DNA of 64,000 nt from Shewanella sp. c952. Lineage in GTDB: Bacteria > Pseudomonadota > Gammaproteobacteria > Enterobacterales > Shewanellaceae. Made by a program: the position numbers and the translations under genes. The notes under the pieces are model-generated. The model did not search any database, had not been told where the DNA came from, and worked only from the letters and a program-made list of their open reading frames with translations. Location of the stretch: positions 1 to 64,000 of the forward strand of contig NZ_BPEW01000003.1 of assembly GCF_019654975.1 (NCBI RefSeq). The letters are read 5' to 3'. Numbering within the stretch: the stretch's first letter is position 1; every line of letters begins with the position of its first letter. Shown here in pieces: positions 45,568 through 55,340 of this stretch.

Positions 45568-46482
45568 ATGAAGTATTCTCTCAAACAAATTATGGTTTTC
45601 GACGCTGTTGCCAGTCTTGAAAGTGTCAGTGCGGCAGCAAGAAAACTGTCGATGACGCAATCTGCAGTAAGTATGTCGTTGGGACAATTAGAGAATTTAC
45701 TTGGGCGTCCGCTGTTTATTCGTCAGGGTAATCGTTTAACCCTAAGCCATTGGGGTAACTGGCTGCGACCAAAAGCGAGACGTCTGCTACAAGATGCACA
45801 GCAAATTGAATTAGGCCTGCATGAACAACATCTTATAAGCGGTAGATTTAGGATCTGCTCTAGCCAAACAGCAGCTGAACATCTGCTACCTGAACTCATC
45901 AGCAAAATTGATACAGACTTCCCCGAATTGCGCATTGACTTGATGGTAGAAAATACTGAAAACGTGATTGAAGGCTTACTTAATTATGAATACGATTTTG
46001 GCATAATCGAAGGACGCAACGACGATAGCCGACTGCATCAAGAGCAGTGGCTTGATGATCACCTTGTGGTGGTGTCGTCACCACATCACCCTTATGCTAA
46101 ATCAAAATCAGCAAGCTTAGCGCAACTAGAACAAGCAAAATGGGTGCTTCGGGAACAAGGAGCAGGCACAAGACGTATTTTTGAAGGTGCCATTCATGGC
46201 GTCATTGAAAAACTGCATGTGTGGAAAGAGTATGAATACGTTTCTTTGCTTAAGGCCCTTGTCAAAAATGGCCCTTACTTAAGTAGCTTACCCTATTTAG
46301 ATGTGGAAAAAGAGATTGCCAATGGAGAGCTAGTGGTTTTATCAACCCCAGAGTTAAACATGCAACGCCATCTTTCATTTGTATGGCGCAATGATGCAGG
46401 TGAGAATCCACTCAGAGATTGTGTTATTACTGAGGCCAGACGTTTGAGCCGTAATAGAGTTGCTGTTAAAAAAAACCGCTAA
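45568..46482 (+). CDS. LysR-family transcriptional regulator
   Basis: DNA-binding regulator of 304 residues. The winged helix-turn-helix spans about 4-62 (FDAVASLESVSAAARKLSMTQSAVSMSLGQLE), followed by a linker helix and a type-2 periplasmic-binding-like effector domain (about 90-295, RICSSQTAAEHLLPELI and VLREQGAGTRRIFE). It resembles the CysB/YeiE branch. It diverges from the YfcC permease gene and converges on the FocA-CBS gene. Regulation of the permease is the simplest reading. AGG lies upstream of the ATG, with weak spacing. Confidence 0.9.
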   Translation: MKYSLKQIMVFDAVASLESVSAAARKLSMTQSAVSMSLGQLENLLGRPLFIRQGNRLTLSHWGNWLRPKARRLLQDAQQIELGLHEQHLISGRFRICSSQTAAEHLLPELISKIDTDFPELRIDLMVENTENVIEGLLNYEYDFGIIEGRNDDSRLHQEQWLDDHLVVVSSPHHPYAKSKSASLAQLEQAKWVLREQGAGTRRIFEGAIHGVIEKLHVWKEYEYVSLLKALVKNGPYLSSLPYLDVEKEIANGELVVLSTPELNMQRHLSFVWRNDAGENPLRDCVITEARRLSRNRVAVKKNR

Positions 46483-46493
46483 GTTGAAAATAA

Positions 46494-46529
46494 GGCAAAG
46501 AGGAACCATATCCTCTTTGCCCTTTGTTA
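46494..46529 (+). terminator. Terminator after the LysR-type gene
   Basis: Stem GGCAAAGAGGA / TCCTCTTTGCC, 6-nt loop, followed by CTTTGTTAAG. The stem is strong and the T-run weak. It lies between convergent genes. Confidence 0.6.
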
Positions 46530-46543
46530 AGCTTAAAATACCC

Positions 46544-48106
46544 TTAGAATTTATAAACCTCACAAACTTTTTGTGCAATATCTTCACGCGTAATAACACC
46601 ACATAATACGCCGCCTTCTACCACTGGGAACACGCTAGGTTTACTAGCATTAGCGCCTCTTAGGCGCTCTTCGTAGCTTTTGAACGTGTTACCAATCAGC
46701 ATTCCGCTGTCATTGACCGGAAATAATTTTTCTCTATCAACAACCATAAGCTCTATCAGATCGGCAACGGCATCTGACGGCGATACCGTCAATACTTGGG
46801 TTTGCATCAGATCAGCGACTTTAAAGCTTACGCCACGGGCAAACTCTTCTGACCATAAGCTGCGTAAGAGATCTTGTTGGGAGATAAAGCCAAGCAACTG
46901 TTGCTGCTCATTAATCACAGGCGCACCACGACTGGCACTTTCGGTAAGACGCTTCAATCCTTCGTATACAGTAATGTCAGCTGTCAGTGTAAATGGAGCA
47001 GGATTCATTAGGTCACTTACATTAAGTTTTTGTATTGTTTTAGGCATATTTTTTACTCCAGAAGATAGGTAGGCACTTTTAGGACTTTGCGCCAGTGAAG
47101 GTTCAGCAAAGGTTTGTTCTACAAAATGTGTTTGATTATTTTTTTCGAGATCTGACAATGAAATGACTTCAGCCAAGACCGAGTGATTATGTTGTGTCAT
47201 TGAAAGCAGAGATGGACTAGGGTTAGCTTTCTCAATTAACCAGTAGCCTAAGCCAACAAACAGACCGCCACCGACAATATTGCCAAGTGTCACCGGTATT
47301 AAGTTATTGAGAATAAAGTTAGTCACTGTTAGGTCGTTAAATTGTTCTTGAGTGACATTAAGCGCAGCAAACCAAGTAGGGTCTGAAATATTCGCCAGCA
47401 CTATGCCTAATGGCACCATGAATAGGTTGGCGATACTGTGTTCAAAGCCACTGCTAACAAACATCGCCACGGGTAACATAAGTAATATCGCTTTAGTTAA
47501 TGCGTCTTTACTGGAAAACGTCATCCAGACACCAAGGCATACCAACATATTACAGAGCATTCCCAGCACGAAAGCTTGCCACCAACCGTGATGCAACTTA
47601 TGTTGGGCGATGTTAAGTGCATTGAGTCCCCAATGACTATCATTTAAATTCTGCATCCCGGCTACAACAATTAATAACAGCATTAGCATTGCGCCAATAA
47701 AGTTACCTACATACACACGCCCCCAGCATTTAAGCAGTGACTGAGTTGAAACTTGCTTTTGTGCCCAAGCGACGCTGCTTAACACTGTACTGGTAAATAG
47801 CTCACCACCACAGATCACTACCAGCATTAACCCAAGACTAAACGCTAAGCCTCCAGCAAGTCTCATTAACCCCCAGGGCCCAGTACTGCCAGTAGTTACA
47901 GTGATATAAAACACAAATGCTAATGCGATAAATGCGCCGGCAAATACTGCTAAACCGAAAGACTGCCAATGGGCCTTTACCACTTTATCCGCGCCATAGC
48001 GCTCTGCTTGCTGATACATACTCGGCTTTAACGCACTCTTTTGCGATAGAGGGCTTTCTACTTGCTTAATTATCGGCATCTGTTTTGCTTGGCTATTTGC
48101 CGCCAT
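46544..48106 (-). CDS. FocA-type formate channel fused to a CBS-domain pair
   Basis: A 520-residue fusion. Residues about 35-300 form an FNT-family pentameric channel with six helices (FAGAFIALAFVFYITVTTG, then GGELFTSTV, GMLCNMLVCLGVWM and NNLIPVTLGNIVGGG). A linker (about 300-355) joins it to two CBS domains (about 360-420 and 430-515: VSDLMNPAPFTLTADITVYEG and VADLMQTQVLTVSPSDAVADL). CBS pairs bind adenine nucleotides, so formate flux may be gated by energy charge. GGGG lies upstream of the ATG. It is close to, but opposite in direction from, the pfl genes. Confidence 0.9.
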   Translation of the reverse strand: MAANSQAKQMPIIKQVESPLSQKSALKPSMYQQAERYGADKVVKAHWQSFGLAVFAGAFIALAFVFYITVTTGSTGPWGLMRLAGGLAFSLGLMLVVICGGELFTSTVLSSVAWAQKQVSTQSLLKCWGRVYVGNFIGAMLMLLLIVVAGMQNLNDSHWGLNALNIAQHKLHHGWWQAFVLGMLCNMLVCLGVWMTFSSKDALTKAILLMLPVAMFVSSGFEHSIANLFMVPLGIVLANISDPTWFAALNVTQEQFNDLTVTNFILNNLIPVTLGNIVGGGLFVGLGYWLIEKANPSPSLLSMTQHNHSVLAEVISLSDLEKNNQTHFVEQTFAEPSLAQSPKSAYLSSGVKNMPKTIQKLNVSDLMNPAPFTLTADITVYEGLKRLTESASRGAPVINEQQQLLGFISQQDLLRSLWSEEFARGVSFKVADLMQTQVLTVSPSDAVADLIELMVVDREKLFPVNDSGMLIGNTFKSYEERLRGANASKPSVFPVVEGGVLCGVITREDIAQKVCEVYKF

Positions 48107-49049
48107 GCTGCCCCCTTACTGTCACGTAACAGTAAGTCACTAGATCTACACTCATCCCATACTCCAGTTATTCAAAACGTACTCTTGTTCTAAGCACAAA
48201 TTACCTGAAGCGATGACACTATAAAATTTGATATTAATGATGGATACAATCATTTATTTTGATACCTAAAAAAGTCCATTTGAAAATGTTAATGGTGTTA
48301 CCAGAACAAGAAACCAGTCATAAGCTATTGAATAATAGCTATATTTAATAAATTTATTTAATTACAGCAAAAGAGTATTTGGTGAGGAAGTAGCTATGTA
48401 CTAACAGAGTGAGCAAAACTCGACAGGCTACTTTGATAAGCCATCAACGTGTCGTAGAAGATTATCGATGCTTGATTTAAAGATAAAGCTAATGCCTGTA
48501 TCAATATGGTAATTGTTTGATGTAAACGATTGTGAACTCAAAAGGCAACAGAGATCACAACTAGCGCTTCATTTGGTGTGATAAATGCCCAGTTCTTGTG
48601 ATCTAGGATTGTCGCAAACAAAGTAAGTTTACTAATGGTCAATAATAATACAAAAAATAGGGTTTTATTGATCTAGACACTAAGGCAAATTACATGCCTA
48701 TTATTAGATTATTTAGCCATCACTGTATAAGTTGTTAAGTCGCTCTCAGTTTAATCAAACACCATATTCAATAACTTTGATACTTGATGTTGTCCCTAGG
48801 TTACTATGTTAAGATCTTTGAGGTAAATTGGTCTTACCAATTTGATGTGAGTAACGGATTACCTATGTAACCTGCATTTCAGCATGACCGATGCTGAATA
48901 TTTGCCGTTACAGAAGCGTTAACAAAGACTTGAAGTCGACTACACTTATACCCATCAGTATAAGAAAGTTGTTAATTCACAGGGAACAACTAAATAACTG
49001 TTATAAATCCCGATGAATCACTTAAATTCTTTTCGGAGAATGAGAAATT
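48107..49049. other. Gene-free region between divergent formate transport genes
   Basis: This 943-bp region has no ORF with coding character. It must carry the promoters of the leftward FocA-CBS gene and the rightward DUF3360 gene. The one clear motif is the PdhR-like palindrome at 48825. I looked for TTGAT-N4-ATCAA FNR boxes and found only partial matches. An 18-base imperfect inverted repeat around 48885-48905 (TTTCAGCATGACCGATGCTGAA) may form an RNA hairpin. Confidence 0.5.
48825..48843. promoter_or_regulatory. PdhR-like operator upstream of the DUF3360 gene
   Basis: Perfect interrupted palindrome AAATTGGTCTTACCAATTT (8-3-8). It matches the E. coli PdhR operator pattern ATTGGT-N3-ACCAAT, about 205 bp before the start. 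The identical 19-mer occurs at 51155-51173 upstream of pflB. PdhR senses pyruvate, which fits a formate/pyruvate role for both genes. Confidence 0.75.
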
Positions 49050-50582
49050 ATGCCTGAAACAGTAAAGAATGAAGCAGAAGAAAGCTCAAATCAGAGCTAC
49101 AAAGCACTTCACCGTCCCGCATCAGAGTTCAATACCCGTGAAGAGTATTTGGATAATGAACTAAAAATCATGAAGCCTAAACGCTGGGGCCTTAACCTCC
49201 CAGGTAGAGACTTTCGTTTTGAATGGGAAGACTTAGTTCCGGCTATCGCCGGTACGATTGGTATTACCGTGATGTATTCAGCGGTGATGGCAGCATGGGC
49301 ATCAGGCCTGTCTGAACGTTGGGAGCATGTAAACTTAGGTGCAGAGTTTGCAATTCAAGTGGTACGGGTTGAAATGCTGATTCCCGCCCTACTCTTTTGT
49401 ATTATCAGTTCAGGATTCATTAATCCTCGCGCTAACCTTGGTGGCAACCACGGGCCAATGATCCCTTTAATTGGTGCCATTGCCTTAGCAGGTGCTCATC
49501 CTCTAGCGCTCGCCATTCTGCTTGGGGTGTTCGGTCTCATTCTCAGTTACTTCAAAGGGGGATCGCGGCTCGTTAATTTGACCAGTAGTGGGGTTGCCGG
49601 CGGACTATTAGTATTCCTCGGTTTTATGGGTGCTAAGAGTCAAATCACTTCGCTGTTTGATTGGGCTGGAGGGCTTGAAGCCAAGCATGCACTGGATTAC
49701 AGCTTAGGTTACGTGGCTTTCTTCATCCTACTGGCTAACGTCATCTTATATGCTTATCTTGCTAAAGTTGGTAAGCGTTGGCTAGCAATTCCACTGTGTT
49801 CCATTGCCGCTATCGTGCTCGCTTTTGCACTAGGCGCAGGGCTTGATCTGAAGTTTGTTACAGAACCTGGGATCCCTAACTTAAACCCTATGTACTGGTG
49901 GGGTTCAACAGAATACGGCTGGCAATTAGGCTTACCAAACCTTGAACACTTTATCGCTTCTTTACCTTTCGCAATCTTAGCTGTTGCTATGTGGTCACCC
50001 GACTTCCTGGGCCACCGCATCTTCCAAGAGCTTAACTATCCAAAAGGTTCAGAAAAGGTATTGATGGATGTTGACGATACTATGACAACCTGTTCGGTTC
50101 GCCAGATTGTCGGTACAGCAGTTGGTGGCGGTAACATTACCTCTTCTTGGGGTACATACATGATCCCTGCTGCCATCGCCAAACGCCCAATCCCTGCAGG
50201 TGCTATTTTACTCGGAATAATGTGTATCTTAGTGGCAGTGATTGGCTACCCAATGGACGTTACCGTGTGGCGACCTGTTATGTCGATTGCGCTTTTAGTT
50301 GGGGTATTTTTACCGCTGCTTGAAGCCGGAATGCAGATGGTAAAAGACACTAAAAATAGCCAATCTGCAGGTATATGTATCTTTGCCGCATTCGTCGCAA
50401 ACCCAGTACTAGCATGGGCATTAACCATGTTTCTAGACAATAATGGTCTTATTGGCGACAAAGAACGAGCAAAATCATTATCGTTTACTGATCGTATGGT
50501 CATTCCTGGACTTGCATTTGTTATTTGTCTTGCTGCGATGTTAGCGGTAGGCATGATAACCGGTATACCAGCCCTACTTTAA
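49050..50582 (+). CDS. DUF3360 permease, probable organic acid transporter
   Basis: Inner-membrane protein of 510 residues with about 12 hydrophobic segments after a hydrophilic N-terminus (1-60). It matches the DUF3360 family, which resembles the xanthine/sulfate permease fold: a GGNHGPMIPLIGAIALAGAHP half-helix region and a GGGNITSSWGTYMIPAAIA repeat counterpart. The substrate is not established. The position directly before pflB and the shared PdhR-like operator suggest formate, pyruvate, lactate or acetate transport (inference). The sequence GGAG-N12-ATG gives a poor ribosome binding site. A terminator follows at 50592. Confidence 0.78.
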   Translation: MPETVKNEAEESSNQSYKALHRPASEFNTREEYLDNELKIMKPKRWGLNLPGRDFRFEWEDLVPAIAGTIGITVMYSAVMAAWASGLSERWEHVNLGAEFAIQVVRVEMLIPALLFCIISSGFINPRANLGGNHGPMIPLIGAIALAGAHPLALAILLGVFGLILSYFKGGSRLVNLTSSGVAGGLLVFLGFMGAKSQITSLFDWAGGLEAKHALDYSLGYVAFFILLANVILYAYLAKVGKRWLAIPLCSIAAIVLAFALGAGLDLKFVTEPGIPNLNPMYWWGSTEYGWQLGLPNLEHFIASLPFAILAVAMWSPDFLGHRIFQELNYPKGSEKVLMDVDDTMTTCSVRQIVGTAVGGGNITSSWGTYMIPAAIAKRPIPAGAILLGIMCILVAVIGYPMDVTVWRPVMSIALLVGVFLPLLEAGMQMVKDTKNSQSAGICIFAAFVANPVLAWALTMFLDNNGLIGDKERAKSLSFTDRMVIPGLAFVICLAAMLAVGMITGIPALL

Positions 50583-50591
50583 ATGAATTGG

Positions 50592-50625
50592 CGAAGAGAG
50601 CCCTGCACTCTCTTCGTCTTTTTCT
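50592..50625 (+). terminator. Terminator after the DUF3360 gene
   Basis: Stem CGAAGAGAG / CTCTCTTCG with a 7-nt loop and TCTTTTTCTC tail. It implies that pflB is transcribed from its own promoter. Confidence 0.8.
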
Positions 50626-50633
50626 CATCTATA

Positions 50634-50891
50634 ATACCAATAAGTATAAGAAGTTGATCTACTCAGAGTGTTTTTGGCGAGCTAATTCAAGGCAGGCAAT
50701 CCAAAGTGAGTAATGACACAATGGTTATTCCCTTATGAGTTTATTCAACGCAGAAGTAGGATAACTATGTCCTTCATTCATTGTTAACCACATGGATGTG
50801 GTGAATGTCATTAATGCAGGAGCATTTAATGACCTTACCTCAAAGCCGCTAAACTCTCGCTGAGCGATAAAATATTTACACTGATTGGTAT
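50634..50891. repeat. MITE-like interspersed repeat, copy 2
   Basis: A 258-bp element with imperfect terminal inverted repeats: ATACCAATAAGTATAA at the left, and ATACCAATCAGTGTAA as the complement of the right end. The block CTACTCAGAGTGTTTTTGGC near the left end is also present, in reverse, in copy 3 at 55076-55340. The CTCTCGCTGAGCGA block near the right end is shared with copy 3 as well. No transposase is encoded. It sits right after the DUF3360 terminator, upstream of pflB. Confidence 0.75.
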
Positions 50892-51154
50892 AATAATTCT
50901 TATCAATCTGTTTGATAGTCACTATGACTTAAAACATAGCGCTGATTGTAAGGCGAACTTTTTAACGCTTTATCATCTGCAATAAATTGCCTTGCGAAAA
51001 ATAGACCAGCAAGGCAATTACCTGACATCAAGCATAGATGCAAACATTAAATTGTTTAATAAATGCTATCTTGTTAACAGTTTCAACAAATACGCGGCAA
51101 TTGGCTACGGATTAAAGTGCAGGCTCAGTAAGCCTATGGTAACATACTTACGGT

Positions 51155-51173
51155 AAATTGGTCTTACCAATTT
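51155..51173. promoter_or_regulatory. PdhR-like operator upstream of pflB
   Basis: AAATTGGTCTTACCAATTT, identical to the site at 48825-48843, and the identity extends three bases to the left. It is about 200 bp before the pflB start. PdhR-family repression relieved by pyruvate would induce pflB when pyruvate accumulates. Confidence 0.75.
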
Positions 51174-51236
51174 AGATAAACCACTTTCTTACAATAAATT
51201 TTGATTCGATTGTGGTTATCAACAAACAAATTCTTG

Positions 51237-51291
51237 CGAAGTGAAATCACTTCGAAAACGTTTCAACAAAGGCTGCGGCCTCGAAACGTTT
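51237..51291 (+). promoter_or_regulatory. Two tandem hairpins in the pflB leader
   Basis: Hairpin 1 (51237-51254) is CGAAGTGA-AA-TCACTTCG, a perfect 8-bp inverted repeat. Hairpin 2 (51256-51291) pairs AAACGTTTC with GAAACGTTT and contains an inner AGGC-TGCG-GCCT stem. No T-run follows, so they are not terminators. They may stabilise the mRNA, bind a protein, or act as DNA operators (AAACGTTT is itself palindromic). Confidence 0.5.
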
Positions 51292-51376
51292 AAGCATTAG
51301 CTATTGGTCGTTAGGGTTAAACGATAAACCTTGTTAACGCCAATAACCTTTATCTCAAACAGAAGGTATTAGTACG

Positions 51377-53659
51377 ATGACCGAAAAAACTGAACAGTTT
51401 GCAAACGCGTGGGAAGGTTTCACGCCAGGCGATTGGAAAACTGAAGTCAATGTGCGTGACTTTATCCAAGCTAACTACACTCCTTATGAAGGCGATGAGT
51501 CTTTCTTAGCAGATGCAACCGAAGCGACTACAGAGCTTTGGGATAAAGTAATGATAGGCGTCAAGCAAGAAAACCGCACCCACGCCCCTGTCGATTTTGA
51601 TACAGACAAAGTTTCCACAATCACTTCTCATGAAGCCGGTTACATCACTAAAGACCTAGAAACAATCGTTGGTCTGCAAACAGAAGCACCGCTTAAACGT
51701 GCAATGTTGCCTAATGGTGGTATCCGCATGGTTGAAAGTTCTTGCGCCGCATATGGCCGTGAACTTGATCCTAACATCAAGTATGTTTACTCAGAATTGC
51801 GTAAAACACATAACCAAGGTGTATTCGATATTTATACGCCTGAAATTATGCGTTGTCGTAAATCTGGTGTATTGACAGGTTTGCCTGATGCATATGGCCG
51901 TGGTCGTATCATTGGTGATTACCGTCGTATCGCGCTATATGGTATTGACTACCTAATGCAAGATAAGTTTGCTCAGTTTGGTTCACTTCAAGCTGACTTC
52001 GAAACAGGCGAAAACCTATCTTACACAATGCAGCTTCGTGAAGAGATCGCAGAGCAGCATAAAGCACTTGGCCAAATGAAGCAGATGGCAGCAAGCTACG
52101 GCTTCGACATCTCTAAGCCAGCTACCAATGCTAAAGAAGCGATTCAGTGGACTTACTTTGGTTACCTTGCCGCAGTTAAGAGCCAAAATGGCGCAGCAAT
52201 GTCATTGGGCCGTACTTCAAGCTTCCTTGATATCTTTATTGAGCGTGATATCGCTGCTGGCGTATTGACTGAGCAAGAAGCACAAGAGATGGTTGACCAT
52301 TTCGTGATGAAGTTACGTATGGTTCGTTTCCTACGTACTCCAGAATATGATGAGCTATTCTCTGGCGACCCAATCTGGGCAACAGAGTCAATCGCTGGTA
52401 TGGGTGTTGATGGCCGTACATTGGTGACTAAGTCTAGCTTCCGTTTCTTGCACACTTTGTACAACATGGGCCCAAGCCCAGAGCCAAACATCACTGTACT
52501 TTGGTCTGAGCAGTTACCGCTTAACTTTAAAAAGTATGCAGCTAAAGTTTCTATTGATACTAGCTCTATCCAGTACGAGAACGATGACTTAATGCGTCCA
52601 GATTTTGAATCTGACGATTATGCTATCGCATGTTGTGTAAGTCCAATGGTTGTTGGTAAGCACATGCAGTTCTTCGGAGCCCGTGCCAACCTAGCTAAAA
52701 CTATGCTTTATGCCATCAACGGTGGTGTTGATGAAAAACTTAAGACTCAAATTGGTCCTAAGTTTGCGCCAATCACAGATGAAGTTTTAGATTTCGATGA
52801 CGTTATGGGTCGCTTAGACACCATGATGGACTGGTTAGCAACGCAATATGTATCAGCTTTAAACGCTATCCACTTCATGCACGACAAGTACTCTTACGAA
52901 GCCGCACTTATGGCGCTTCACGACAGAGATGTTCGTCGTACAATGGCATGTGGTATCGCAGGTCTATCAATTGCAGCTGATTCACTTTCTGCAATTAAAT
53001 ACGGCACTGTAAAGCCTATTCGTGACGAAAATGGCATTGCTGTTGATTTCGATATCAGCGGTGATTATCCAAAGTTTGGTAACAACGATGCACGTGTTGA
53101 TGATTTAGCGACTGAGCTTGTAGAACGCTTTATGGCTAAGATCCGTAGCATGAAGATGTACCGTGATGCGATTCCTACACAGTCTATCTTAACCATCACC
53201 TCTAACGTGGTTTACGGTAAGAAAACAGGTAACACACCTGATGGACGCCAAGCAGGCGCGCCTTTCGCACCGGGTGCAAACCCTATGCATGGTCGTGACG
53301 AAAAAGGAGCCATTGCTTCTTTAACATCAGTTGCTAAACTACCTTTTGCTCATGCACAAGATGGCATCTCTTACACCTTCTCTATCGTTCCTAATGCATT
53401 GGGTAAAGATGAAGATGGCCGTAAAGCTAACCTTGCAGCATTAATGGATGGTTACTTTGCTCATAACGACAGTCGTGAAGGTGGTCAACACCTAAACGTA
53501 AACGTAATGAACCGTGAAATGCTTGAAGATGCCGTGGCTAATCCAGATAAGTACCCACAGCTAACCATTCGAGTTTCAGGTTATGCGGTACGCTTTAACT
53601 CTCTGACACCTGAGCAGCAACAAGACGTTATCACTCGTACCTTTACTAAAGGTCTATAA
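51377..53659 (+). CDS. pflB: Formate C-acetyltransferase (pyruvate formate-lyase)
   Basis: Glycyl-radical enzyme that splits pyruvate plus CoA into formate and acetyl-CoA under anaerobiosis. The 760-residue length equals E. coli PflB. The active-site cysteine pair is C419-C420 in [10 protein letters not shown], and the radical glycine is G735 in [11 protein letters not shown] near the C-terminus. It requires activation by PflA, encoded 66 bp downstream. Codon use is strongly biased to major codons, consistent with high expression. Upstream lie a PdhR-like operator and leader hairpins. Confidence 0.98.
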   Translation: MTEKTEQFANAWEGFTPGDWKTEVNVRDFIQANYTPYEGDESFLADATEATTELWDKVMIGVKQENRTHAPVDFDTDKVSTITSHEAGYITKDLETIVGLQTEAPLKRAMLPNGGIRMVESSCAAYGRELDPNIKYVYSELRKTHNQGVFDIYTPEIMRCRKSGVLTGLPDAYGRGRIIGDYRRIALYGIDYLMQDKFAQFGSLQADFETGENLSYTMQLREEIAEQHKALGQMKQMAASYGFDISKPATNAKEAIQWTYFGYLAAVKSQNGAAMSLGRTSSFLDIFIERDIAAGVLTEQEAQEMVDHFVMKLRMVRFLRTPEYDELFSGDPIWATESIAGMGVDGRTLVTKSSFRFLHTLYNMGPSPEPNITVLWSEQLPLNFKKYAAKVSIDTSSIQYENDDLMRPDFESDDYAIACCVSPMVVGKHMQFFGARANLAKTMLYAINGGVDEKLKTQIGPKFAPITDEVLDFDDVMGRLDTMMDWLATQYVSALNAIHFMHDKYSYEAALMALHDRDVRRTMACGIAGLSIAADSLSAIKYGTVKPIRDENGIAVDFDISGDYPKFGNNDARVDDLATELVERFMAKIRSMKMYRDAIPTQSILTITSNVVYGKKTGNTPDGRQAGAPFAPGANPMHGRDEKGAIASLTSVAKLPFAHAQDGISYTFSIVPNALGKDEDGRKANLAALMDGYFAHNDSREGGQHLNVNVMNREMLEDAVANPDKYPQLTIRVSGYAVRFNSLTPEQQQDVITRTFTKGL

Positions 53660-53725
53660 CGTCAGTTTAATGTGTTGATTCGGCTAGCGTAGCAAAGTGC
53701 TGCACTAGCCTCACAAGGAGTAATA

Positions 53726-54466
53726 ATGGCAGTAACAGGTCGGATTCATTCATTAGAGTCCTTTGGCACCGTAGACGGTCCAGGCATAAGGTTTATCACC
53801 TTCATGCAAGGTTGCTTGATGCGTTGTCAGTACTGTCATAATCGCGATACTTGGGATCTACACGGCGGTAAAGAGATCAAAGTCGATGAGCTAATGAGCC
53901 AAATCATTAGCTATCGACCTTTTCTAGAAGCCAGCGGTGGCGGTGTTACAGCCAGTGGTGGTGAAGCGGTATTACAACCAGAGTTTGTCGAAGAGCTTTT
54001 TCGAGCTTGTAAAAAAGAAGGTATTCATACCTGCTTAGACACCAATGGTTTTGTCCGCAAATATACCCCAATTATTGATGAGTTACTTGATAGCACCGAC
54101 TTGGTATTACTTGACATTAAACAGATAAACGATGAAAAACACATCGATTTAACCAAAGTCAGCAATCAACGTACATTACAATTTGCCGAACATTTGCATA
54201 AACGAAACCAAAAGACTTGGATTAGGTATGTTGTAGTAGGTGGATTTACCGATGATATTCCATCGGCACAAGCATTGGCCGAATTTATCAAACCAATGAC
54301 CAATGTGGAAAAAGTAGAGTTACTGCCCTATCACGAATTAGGTAAACATAAGTGGGAAGCGATGGGTGAAGAGTATGAACTCAATCAAATCTCTCCTCCA
54401 ACTACCGAAACGATGGAACAGATAAAGCAAGTCTTTATCGATATGGGTATTAATGCGATTTATTAG
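53726..54466 (+). CDS. pflA: Pyruvate formate-lyase activating enzyme
   Basis: Radical SAM enzyme of 246 residues that generates the glycyl radical on PflB. The [4Fe-4S] cluster motif is C30-x3-C34-x2-C37 in [17 protein letters not shown]-binding [10 protein letters not shown] follows near 71-80, and DTNGFVRK near 105. AAGGAG precedes the ATG. It lies 66 bp after pflB without an obvious terminator, so they are cotranscribed. It converges with yfbV. Confidence 0.97.
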   Translation: MAVTGRIHSLESFGTVDGPGIRFITFMQGCLMRCQYCHNRDTWDLHGGKEIKVDELMSQIISYRPFLEASGGGVTASGGEAVLQPEFVEELFRACKKEGIHTCLDTNGFVRKYTPIIDELLDSTDLVLLDIKQINDEKHIDLTKVSNQRTLQFAEHLHKRNQKTWIRYVVVGGFTDDIPSAQALAEFIKPMTNVEKVELLPYHELGKHKWEAMGEEYELNQISPPTTETMEQIKQVFIDMGINAIY

Positions 54467-54478
54467 ATATTTGCCGTG

Positions 54479-54931
54479 CTAAAGCTCTTCCCAATAACTT
54501 GCATCTAAGCGTTCGAATGCCGCTTTCAATATAAGCGCCATATCGTAATAGCAAGCTTTAGCGCCTAAAGGTCGACAACTAACACCCATTTGAGACAGCT
54601 TTGTTGATAACTGATTACCCCAGTCCAACAAAGTTAACGGTAAAGGATGAGCGGATCGCCAACCTAACCATAGCAAACCTTGAATAGGTAAGCTGATAAA
54701 GAATAATGCAATAGTGATTGCTTGTGGTAAGTAATCCCAGCCATGCAGATACAACTGACTGGCACCAGCCAATACCGCAAGCAGCGGCATTAAAGGCAAA
54801 GCAATTTGAGTCGCGCGCATAACGCGGTACTCAGGAAAATAAAAACTCAGTTGTCTAACCATAGGCCAAGTCTTCATATAACGACGGCCTTCACCTAAGG
54901 TTTTGAGAACTTGAATGCTCAAGAATGGCAC
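54479..54931 (-). CDS. yfbV: UPF0208/DUF412 membrane protein YfbV
   Basis: Inner-membrane protein of about 150 residues matching E. coli YfbV. It has the conserved GEGRRYMKTWPM segment, two transmembrane helices (about 45-62 and 68-90, MPLLAVLAGASQLYL and ITIALFFISLPIQGLLWLGW), then a C-terminal soluble tail. YfbV has been linked to insulation of the Ter macrodomain in E. coli. As in E. coli it sits next to ackA-pta. The start could be GTG 54931 or, with better spacing from AGGTG, TTG 54922. Confidence 0.88.
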   Translation of the reverse strand: MPFLSIQVLKTLGEGRRYMKTWPMVRQLSFYFPEYRVMRATQIALPLMPLLAVLAGASQLYLHGWDYLPQAITIALFFISLPIQGLLWLGWRSAHPLPLTLLDWGNQLSTKLSQMGVSCRPLGAKACYYDMALILKAAFERLDASYWEEL

Positions 54932-55075
54932 CTATTAAAAAACGATAACAAGCCTAACTCTAGCACAAACACTCGGCTTGCCCCAAGGCTCTATGCCCGG
55001 TAAGCAACAGATTTTCGCTCTTTTACAGGGCACATTTTACGACTTCGGCCTATAGTTGCCATAGAAGTTATTGTT

Positions 55076-55340
55076 ATAACATTCGGTATAAAGATTTGGT
55101 CGCTCAGCGAGAGTTTAGCGATTTTGAGGCAAGGCAGTGAGTGAAGCGCATAGTTATTCTACGCTCAAGCTCATTAACGCAGCATCAGAGTCGCTAAAAC
55201 TCGCCTGTAAGGAGTGTTTTTGGCTTCCTACTTCGGTGTTGGATAAAGGCAAAAGGGAACAACCTTTATGGCAATTATTCGCCTTGAATTAGTTCGCCAA
55301 AAACACTCTGAGTAGACCCACTACTTATACCGATTGGTAT
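55076..55340. repeat. MITE-like interspersed repeat, copy 3 (reverse orientation)
   Basis: A 265-bp element ending in ACCGATTGGTAT, the complement of the family terminus. Its right 60 bases are the reverse complement of the start of copy 2 (shared GCCAAAAACACTCTGAGTAG), and its left end matches the complement of the end of copy 2 (CGCTCAGCGAGAGTTTAGCG). It also has internal inverted duplications. It ends 48 bp before the ackA start, occupying the promoter region. Confidence 0.75.

Larger units (their letters stand above)
50892..51376 (+). promoter_or_regulatory. pflB upstream region and leader
   Basis: Gene-free interval between repeat copy 2 and pflB. It holds the PdhR-like operator at 51155 and, between it and the ATG, two strong hairpins listed separately. 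The leader after the operator is about 200 nt, long for a structural gene. A consensus promoter is not obvious. Confidence 0.5.

Noticed and set aside
46680..47072. 130-codon plus-strand ORF inside the FocA-CBS gene
   Set aside because: Antisense to the CBS region; no plausible start signal.
48107..48824. FNR site upstream of the formate genes
   Set aside because: Several TTGAT half-sites occur, but none has the second ATCAA half at the correct 4-bp spacing.
50725..50922. 65-codon minus-strand ORF within repeat copy 2
   Set aside because: Lies in a noncoding MITE-like element and is not shared as a reading frame with the other copies.
52162..52494. 110-codon minus-strand ORF inside pflB
   Set aside because: Antisense to a highly conserved glycyl radical enzyme; no signals of its own.
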